DNA of 64,000 nt from Rugalucina vietnamica (lineage: Eukaryota > Mollusca > Bivalvia > Lucinida > Lucinidae), in contig OZ024874.1 of assembly GCA_964017185.1 (NCBI GenBank), positions 50,744,856-50,808,855 on the forward strand. The letters are read 5' to 3'. The notes beneath the pieces are model-generated. The model searched no databases. It was given only the letters and a program-made list of their open reading frames with translations, and was not told the origin of the DNA. Both the position numbers and the translations under genes were made by a program. Positions 22,380 to 32,400 of the stretch are shown piece by piece; within the stretch, counting starts at the first letter, position 1; each line of letters starts with the position of its first letter.

Positions 22380-23349
22380 TGTCTGACAGAAATGTACCAA
22401 GATGATAATGTTGAGATATAGGCGGTGTCCTGCAAAATAAGCTTTTGTTCAGCAAGAAATTTGGCAGTCTGAGAGACAGCTGTCCAGCAGGCAGAAAAAA
22501 AAAATGTGAAGACTGGTCAAGGCGTATCGCACTGAGCAGTTCAAGTGTCATGTCCAGGGATTGACATAACTTACTTACTTGAGATAGACGTCGAGCCAGG
22601 CATTTCTTGTGTGTCCGTCCTGAATGCTCGATTCGAGCTGAATCTGCTGTGGTCAAGTTGAAATCGCCAGCGGTAAACATGCCCAGCTAGTAGAAATTGT
22701 ACCTATATTGCAGATTCTGGTAGTTTTAGCCTTTTAGGTAATGACTAATGTTGCTTCCTTTAGGGCATACACTAAAAGATCATACTGATAGAGACTGTTT
22801 TGTTTTGATAGAAATGTACTGTTTTCTTGGCTTCCTTCTTTTGTGGTAGGGGACAAAATGTACTGTTTGCGAAATCAGTTTTTACCTAAAACTTTGGTGC
22901 CTTCAGGACAAATTCAAACTTTGGAGGGCAAGCAGAAATAAAATCCAGCTTGCCCCCTTGGGCAAGTTGAAAACCTGGGCGAGGGGAGGGACACACTTCA
23001 ATAAAATCCAGTTTGCCCTCCCAGACATGCTGCTTAAATCCTTATGTCAACCCCTGCATGTCTGACTAAAGATTTCAAGAATGGAGGCATGGGATTTTGT
23101 TCTTCCTTGCAGAAATGAACTGCCATTCTACGTAGGGGGAATATATTTCACAGTGATATTTTGTGAAAAATTAAAATAAGTTTTCACCCTGAAACTGCTT
23201 TTTCCACCATTCTGCTCAGTTGGTCTAGCAAGCAATTCATCATCATCTTTTTTTACTAATCATTTTGAGTTGCTTTAAAACTTTTGTTTTTAGAGTTGAT
23301 GTGTTAGATCTAAAACATTTAATATGTTGTTGTTTATTTTCTTTGACAG
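22380..23349. other. Upstream region / probable first intron of PNISR
   Basis: No ORF of note. It ends in a strong 3' splice site (TTATTTTCTTTGACAG, ending 23349) only 12 bp before the PNISR start codon, so an untranslated first exon must lie further left. I cannot place that exon or the promoter. Confidence 0.5.
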
Positions 23350-23361
23350 TAAACCATTATA

Positions 23362-23437
23362 ATGTGGGCTAACCAGTGGCAAGGAGGTGGTGGATGGCCT
23401 GTACAGGCAAACTTCCAGAGTATGCCACATGATCAAG
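23362..23437 (+). CDS. PNISR: PNISR coding exon 1
   Basis: The exon opens at 23350 after an AG acceptor, so it is the second transcript exon. The ATG is at 23362. It encodes a Trp-, Gln- and Gly-rich N-terminus and ends in phase 1 before gtcagt at 23438. Confidence 0.88.
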
Positions 23438-26400
23438 GTCAGTATTCAAATGTAATTCATTTATTTTAAGTATCTACATGTATAGTAAGCTAGACTTATC
23501 CATTTCAGAACTGCACTATCATTCTATGAGAAGTTGAGAACAATGTAAAGCAAAGGAATCAGAGCTCATCAGTAGTAGTATTGAACTATTCATTGTCATT
23601 GTTCGTCATATCAGATAAATATATTGATCAGTTTCTGTAACTTTCTGTAAAATGTTTCTATATGTAACCTCTTTGGACATGTTGGAAAGTGGTAAAGTTT
23701 TATTGCATTAGTTTCATTCACAGGTGATCTTATACTTATTTTGCAGTTGACTGGGCGGCTTTGGCCAAGCAATGGATAGCTCAGAGAGAGTCAGTAGGCA
23801 CAGATACCCCACAGGCAGCACCCATGGGGACAATGGCACCAGCACCCATGGGGGCAGCTCCGCCCCCTCCCCCACCGGAGGGTGGCAGTGAAGGTCAAGG
23901 TCAGGCCCCAGGGGGTGAGGCCAGCCAGAATGATATGGAGATATGTGAAACTGAGGGAGGGGAAAATAATCAAGGTATGGTGTATCAAATTACTTTTTGT
24001 ACATTTTGGGTATTTGGCTGATTATTTATTTAAATGAAATAAAAAAAAAATAATATGGGGACATTTCAGTATAATACTGGCGTTAAAAGTGCATAATAAA
24101 ATGCATAAAATGTATAACTCTATGCCATCTGTGGCTTTCATATGATTTTGAAACTACCATCATTTCCATAAAACTCCTTAATTTCTGGGCCAAAACTATT
24201 GCTGAAAGAAACCCTAGATAGAAAATGCACAGCTCTTCCAATAGTTTTGCTGATGCCTGATTATGTACATGTATAATGCACCAGTCATTTGCAACCACGG
24301 CCCCCTCGGGGCCGGGAATAGCGGGGGCATAGCCGGGCTTAACTGCAGGGTTTTGACTTCAGCATTGTCCCCGCAGTGCCGTGGAATAGCAGGGGTTTTG
24401 ATTCCTGTCCCAAAATGGCCATGAAAATTTACATTTACCTGCCGGGATTTGAGCGGGGACTTTGGCAGAGCTTTGACCATAAGAGTATCCCTGCAGTGCT
24501 GGGCATATACCCGGGCTTTGGAAAGAGAAAAGTCAATATCCCCGCTATTCCCCGGCCCCGAGGGGGACGTGGTTGCAAATGACTGGTGCATAATGAGTCA
24601 CTGCATGAGAAAACCAACAAAAAGCTTGGGCGAAAACAAAGGCGCAGATCAGCTTCGCAGTAACCACGAAGCTGATCAGCGTCTTTGTTTTCGCTACACG
24701 GATAGTACAATCTCTTTTCTACTTAAATACGAAATTTCAAGCCTCTAACCAACTTCTGTGACTGCACAGGCCGGTTTGTGTCAGACCTGGTCAGAACCCA
24801 AATTGTTGGTTTTCTCACACACAGGCTCAATTTTCTTCTTTCAGGTTTTCAGAATGATCAGTGGGGTTGGGGAGGTATGCCTCAACAACAGTGGAATGAC
24901 TCAGGGGGGTGGGGAATGCAGCCACCACCACATGGCATGCCCAATAAGGTAAGCTGTCATGATTCTATAATTATTCATCCATGAGTTGAAATCCTTTTAT
25001 TATTAATTATTACATAAAATAAATAGGTGCAAGTAAAGGGAGAAAATTTCTCTTAAACTGCAGGAATTCTGATTCAAGCAGAAATAATGACTGTTTGAAA
25101 TTTCTGAATCGATGCTTAACTGAGGTGCAAAAATTTCTTTTTCGGAAATTGTTTTAAGCAGAAAAAGGTGCTTGAAAGACTGATTGTTTACATGCATTAA
25201 CATAAGCCGCGTCAGGAGAAAATCGGTCTTCTGGGTTTCCGACCATGTCTAACACAAACCGGCCTATGCATTTACAAAAGAACTCTAGAAGCTTGAAACT
25301 TTGGATCTAGGAAGAAGGATAACTGTACTATCCGTGCAGCAAAAGCAAAGGCACTGATCTGTGCTATTGTTAAATGGTTTTGCATAGGCCAAAATCTGGT
25401 TTTCTCATGACGTGGCTCATTTGGAAAGATTGATGCTCTTTTATGTGGCAATTCAAAATGGCTGCTTGCTCATCTAAGGCAGCTTGGGTCACAATGGCAA
25501 AGCTCATTTTCTTTTTTCAGACCCCACAAGGTTTTGAGTACAACCATGGCAGTTTTCAACAGTTTGACTATAATCATGGAGGAGAGGGCTACGGTTATCA
25601 TGACACAGTAAGCATTATCTTTGTATCTTTCTGTGAAATGAATAAAGTTACAATTGGATATGATATAATGAAATAATCTTCATTGGGGGCAAAAAAAAAA
25701 TCATGCACTATACATGTACATTTTTGGTGTAAAAATTGCAGGAAAAATGCAGTACATAGACTAAGAGCCCCAGTTTGTCAGAATTTTATTACTACATGTA
25801 CAGATGTACTTGTAAACAAAACTGTTAGTTTTTCTTGAACAATAATTGATTGTAAAAGTTAGCCCTCTCCTATTCAGTTAAGTTCTTTTTTTCTCCAGCA
25901 GATGGGAGAGGGTGAGGAGCCACCCTGGGGCCGAGGACCACCCCCTAACGACCAGTACCCACCCCCACACAGACCATATAGGGGTAGTCGGGGTAATAGG
26001 AGAGCTCCAAGGCCATTGCTAGAGGAAGAGGAGGAGGATACTACCTTCCTTGGTAAGATGGGTTACAAACAAACACCTTTTCTAAATGATGAATTTGCTA
26101 TTAATTTGCTAGATAAACACCCAAGTCATTACAACCAAATCACAGAAATGACAATGTAGACCTACAAGCAACACCAGACAAGACCAGTATTGAGATATGT
26201 CAGAAAAAGCCATGGACTTATTAGCTCACCTGAGCCGTTAGGCTCACAAGGTGAGCTTATAGGATGGCCATGATCCGGCGTCCGTCCGTCGTCCGTCCGT
26301 CCACAATTTCAAAGATCTTCTTCTCTGAAACCGCTTGGCCAACCAAAGCCAAATTTTATATGAAGCATCTATAGGAAGGGGGAACCAATGTATATATAAG

Positions 26401-29400
26401 AAATCCAGGTCACATGACCAAAATGGCCGCCATGCCCATATATGGTAAAAACCTTCAAAAATCTTCTTCTCCAGAACCGGTGGACTGATTTCAACGAAAC
26501 TTGGCATGAAGCATTGATGGCTAAAGCACTACAATGTGTATATAAATCATGACCCTGTGATGACCTTGACCTATTTTACGGCAAGGTCAACATAGGTCGC
26601 TAATGCATTTGAATGGGGGAAACTTTTAAAATGTCATTTAAAGTGAAAGTCTTGCAGGAAATGGGCAGTAGGACTGAATATTAATGATTCTGGAAAAAAT
26701 TGGACCCCAGGGGCTCATATGCCCCCACCCGGGGGCAATATACATGTATATTACCATAATATTCAAACATCATCTCCTCTGAAACCGGTTGGCCAATCAA
26801 AGCCAAATTTTATGTGAAGCATCAATAGGAAGGGGTAATCAATGTGTATATAAATAATCCAGGTCACATGACCAAGATGGCCGCAATGCCCACATATGGT
26901 GAAAACCCTTCAAAAATCTTCTTCTCCAGAACCGGTGGATCGATTTCAAAGAAACTTGGCATGAAGCATCAGTGGCTAAAGTACTACAATGTATGTATAA
27001 ATCATGACCCTATGATGACCTTGACCTTTTTTTACGGCAAGGTCAACATAGGTCGCCAATGCAGTTGAATAGGGAAAACTTTTAAAATGTCATTTAAAGT
27101 GAAAGTTTTGCAGGAAATGGGCAGTAGGACTGAATATTAATGATTCTGAAAAAAAATGGACCCCAGGGACTCATCTGCCCCCACCCCGGGGCAATATGTA
27201 TATTACCATAATATTCAAACATCTCCTCTGAAACCGCTTGGCGAATCAAAGCCAAATTTTATGTGAAGCATCTATGGAATGGGGGAATTAATGTATATAT
27301 AAATTATCTAGTTCACATGACCAAGATGGCTGCCATGCCCATATATGGTAAAAACCCTTCAAAAATCTTCTTCTCCGAATCTGGTGGTTCGATTTCAAAG
27401 AAACTTGGCATGAAGCACCAAAGGCTGAAGTATTACAATGTATATATAAATCATGACCCTATGATGACCTTGACCTATTTTACGACAAGGTCAACATAGG
27501 TCGCCAATGCATTGGAATGGGGAAAACTTGTAAAAAGTCATTTGAGGTGAAAATCTTGCAGGAAATGGGTAGTTACTAAGGACTAAATATTAATGATTCT
27601 GAAAAAAAATGGACCCAAGGGCTCATATGCCCACACCCCGGGGCAATATACATAAATATTACCATAATATTCAAAGCTTCTCCTCTAAAACCACTTGGCC
27701 AATTGAGGCCAAATTTTATGTGAAGCATCTATAGGATGGGGGAACCAATGTATATATTAATTATCTAGGTCTCATGACCAAGGTGGCCGCCATGCCCATA
27801 TATGGTAAAAACCCTTCAAATATCTTCTCTGAAACCAATAGATTGATTTCAGTGAAACTTGGCGTGAAGCATCCATGGCTATAGTACTACAATGTATATA
27901 TAAATCATGACCCTGTGATGACCTTGACCAAGTTTATGGCAAGGTCAACATGGGTGGCCCATGCATTTGAATGGGAAAAACTGTTAAAATGTCATTTGAA
28001 GGGAAAAGCCAGCAAGAAATTGGCAAATGGACAGAATATTGATTATTCTGAAAAAAGAAAACGGCCCAAGGGCTTCATCTGGGGTTAAATACCATAATAT
28101 TCAAACATGTTTATTGGTATATGCAGCAGACTCAGGTGAGCGTTTACAGGACCATTGGTCCTCTGGTCTATTGACTTCTAATAGGTATGAAAGGGTATAA
28201 CAATTTTACTCGGTCATCCTGGCTTAAAGTATACAAAAGGAGCAAGATCTGTATAATTTACCCGTAAAAGAATAGGGTACTTCCAATGAAAACATATGAG
28301 CCGCATCGTGACAAAACCGGATTTTTGCCTATGCGAAAACAAAGGCGCAGATCAGCTTCGCGGTTACCGCGAAGCTGATCAGCGCCTTTGTTTTCGCTAA
28401 ACGGATAGTACAAATTCTCTTCTTCTTAAATCCGAAATTTCAAGCTTCTAGCCTGCTTCTGTGACTGTGCAGCCTGATTTGTGTCAGACCTGGTCGGAAA
28501 CCACATTGTTGGTTTTCCCACGAGGTGGCTCATATTATTATTAATGCATAAATGAAAACTTGTAGATGCAGCAAAGAGGAAATCATTACCAGCCTGGATA
28601 AGAGAAGGTCTGGAGAAGATGGAAAGAGAGAAACAGAAGAAAGCAGAAAAAGAAGCAAAGAAAAAGCAGGAGGAAGAAGAGAAGGCAGCAAAGGAACGAG
28701 CAGAGAAAGAAGCTGAGGAGTTGGAGAGAGAGAATAATGGAGAGCCGAGGGTGCCACGGAAGAGCAGATTTGTAAGTTGAGTTTCACTTATGACCCCATC
28801 CCCATCCACCACTATTCTGCACCCTACCCACCATTATTCTGCACATTCCCAGCCTGGTTAAGCTCGCTGATATCATTACTGCTCTCCTGTAATCATTCAG
28901 TAATCTCGCTGCTGTGTTCAGTGTTGGTTCAAGCCCTACATGAGACAGTTGGGACAGTGGTCCTTGAACAGACTTAATGATTTTCATTAACTGTAAAATT
29001 TGAATAATAATGATTGAAATTTTCAAAACTACTGCAAGTTTCTTTGGGTATATATTGCAAGCTTTGATGCTGTTTGATATTTAACATTAACCTTTTATAG
29101 ATAATGATGTAAAGTATATTTATGTTTCTCTAGGACTCTGATGATGAAGATGATTCAAGGTCACCAGCCCCAAGGTCAGCCTCAAGGTCTTTGTCACCGG
29201 CACCGATGAAGCGATCGCCAAAGAGAAGTCCATCACCTGACGAATTCAAAACAGAGGAGGAAAAACAAATGGAACTGGTTTGTAACAGAAATTTTGCCTT
29301 TATTTAGGGGTTGGCTTATATTGACATAATGCCATCACTTAATACATCAGTTTTGCTTTGTGCCAATATGTAATATAAAAGTAATTGTTTACCATGCGTT

Positions 29401-32400
29401 TGACAACAGTATTGACTTGCAGTAAAAAAAAAAAAAAGCCTTATTGTTTATAAGAATTGATGTAAGACATTCATATGGCATTTATTAATCAGATTTCGTG
29501 ATTTTGGGGGTCCAGACTTTTAGTCCTTTTAAATGAGTTTAAACGGAGGTCCTTTCCCGATGACCATAGCTGTTAAAGTGGATGTAAAACTGGAAAACAA
29601 CCAACCAACCACTCCCATCTTGCATCCATTCTATTGTAAAATTTTGCATTTGAGCCGCTGCACCAGAAAACCAACAATTAGCATATGCAAAAACAAAGAT
29701 GCAGATCAGCTGTGCAGTAACTGCAGTGTCTTTGTTTTCGCTACAGTATAGTATATCCCTCGTCTTAATAAATCTGAGATTTCAAGCTTCTAGCCTGCTT
29801 CTGTAATTGTACAGCATGGTTTATGTCGGACCTCTCCGGGAGACAAATTGTTGCTTTCCTCATGCACAGAATTATATAAATTTCCAGATGGTGAAAGTCC
29901 GGCGAATGTTGACGGAGATCTTGTTGGCTGTCACTGATGTCGAGTTGCAGTCTATTGCCAAAGATGTCTACAGAAAAGCCAAACAAAACGCTGCTAAAGG
30001 TAGTACCTGGGGGAAATTATTAGTCCCCCATTGTCGCAAATATTTTCTTTTTAGTCCTAAGGCAGGTATGTCTGCAGCAACGTTTAAAAGAGTTGTCCTT
30101 TGGGAAAATGCAAATTTCAGTTTTAAAGTTTCAGCATTATTTAGGTGGGTATTCTTTTTCAAAATTTTGCATTCAAGCAACTATTTTCCAATTTTATTTC
30201 ATTTTTTGCTATTCATGGCAGTAATTTTTCAAGTTCTTACACAGATTGTCTTAAAGCAGCATTTACAATTAATAAAATGCATTCTTCATTTAGACTCAAA
30301 TTTTACAAGGACAACTACTTTTTTTAAGTAAAAATAAGGTTCAATTTTTCATTCTTAGTTATAACTGTATGTCTTTACATGTTTTTGAAATCTGCAAAAG
30401 AGTCCATATATTCTCTTTAAATGCTTTTTCATGTATTTCAATTATGTTGTTTGAACTTCAATAAAATTTGGAAAAAAAAGATACTGTTTTATCAATTTCT
30501 TATGACAGTTGATTAATCATGTCAGTAATCAGTTGATGAAAACATTGTGGACATTCTTTAAAGTGAGGAGAATTGACAAATATCATTTAGCTAAAATATG
30601 GGGAGTGCTATGGCTTTGTTGTTAGAACTGTGGATCTAGATGTTTTAGTTTCTATCCATGCCAGATTTTGTCTTTCAAAAAAAGTTTGAGCATGACACAT
30701 TTTCTCACCACAGTACTGGTTAAGACCCATGAAGCAAATGGTGGCCCACTCCCAATTTGACTAAAAATAATTTGACTGGGATGTTAAACCACCAAACAAA
30801 TTAACAAACAAATGCCAACTGTTTCCTTGTGTTTTAGAAAGTGCCAGGTGTTTCTTGGCTATTCCCCAATAATAATAAAGTGTAAATTATCTCCACTGAT
30901 ATGCCATTACAAAATCAAGAAGGCAAGACAGACTGTGTGTGCAAATTGACAATTTATGAATATTGAAATGCAGGACAGATACCTTTAATGGGAAAAATGA
31001 TACCTGACAGTGATGGTGAAATGTGGTCACATTAGGAGGATCTACATATATGCAAACTAAAAATTGCCTTCCCTTCCAGAAAAGACTTTGTGCAGATATT
31101 CTTACCATTTTGCTGTTTAAACCCATAGGCAAGAATGTGCACTTACTATTGAATAGAAGTTTGGTTCATAAACTATATTTTCACATCTTTGTTACACAAT
31201 TTATCATGAAGATGGAAACATTATAAACTTCCCAAGAAAATGCTTATTTGACCTGTTATTGGGCCAAGGTAAGGGCCTGCTAGGATATCTCAAGATGCAA
31301 TCATGTTTAGTTATTCTGTTGTTAAGCTAACAGATTACTTTTTCAGTAGGTAAAAGAGAAAAGGAAGTATAGATAAGTTTGCAGCATTGAGACACGCTCA
31401 CTCACAGGAAAGCTTGCAGTTATTTTCATGCTGTTGTATTGATGCTGTTATACTAATGTTGTCTCTTATAATACAAAGCTCCAGCGAGACAGCTTGCCAA
31501 GTCTTCCGCTTTGGCTTCGTTGACTTCACTTGGTAAGTAACTCCTAATTTCAGTTTTTAATGATATACGTAGCTTTAAAGCAGAGGTAATGGTTCTGTAA
31601 TATTGCTTGATACGAAGAAAAAAAATCTAAGTGTAAACTGGCTTACACGTACATGAATTTTGAATGTATTTGACTCCGGAAATTGGTATGTACAAAACCT
31701 TTATCAGAAGCCTTTTTCATGCCAGAAATTTTGACCATATCATCACATAAGTATTGACCAATGTTGGTAGCCCAGTTAGTAGAATATCAGCTATTTTCTC
31801 AGGGGTTACCTAATTTGAACCACAGTTGTGGCATACCAAAGTTGTTGAAAAAAAAAGGGATGTTTAAATATGGAAAAAAAATCAATTAATTTTTAGCATT
31901 TGAGCCATCTCGTGAGAGAACCAACAATGTGGTTTCCGAACAGATCTTGACACAAATTATGCTGTACATCACAAAAGCAGGCTAGAAGCTTGAAATTTCA
32001 GAATTACAAAGAAGAGGAAGTGTGCTATTCATGTATTAAAAACAAATGCGCTGATCAGCTTTGCAGTAAGCATATGCAGATTGTTGGTTTTCTCATGAGA
32101 CAGCTCATTTATGCTAATAGATGGTTGTGGATGGGTATTAGATGAGCCGCATCATGAGAAAACCGGATTTTTGCCTAGGCGAAAACAAAGGCGCAGATCA
32201 GCTCCGCGGTAACCGCGAAGCTGATCAGCGCCTTTGTTTTCGCTACTCGGATAGTACAACTCCTCTTCTACTTAAATCCGAAATTTCAAGCTTCTAGCTC
32301 TTTTCTGAGCTTGTACAGGCCGGTTTGTGTCGGACCTGGTCGGAAACCCCGAAGACCGGTTTTCTCGCGTCGCGGCTCAGATGGTTGTGGATGGGTATGA

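Noticed and set aside
22207..22680. 157-aa ORF ending in a lysine run
   Set aside because: The lysines are the SINE poly(A) tail and the frame crosses the SINE head.
29807..30331. 174-aa ORF containing MLTEILL as a separate gene
   Set aside because: Only its 29888-29999 part is PNISR exon 8; the remainder is intron read-through.
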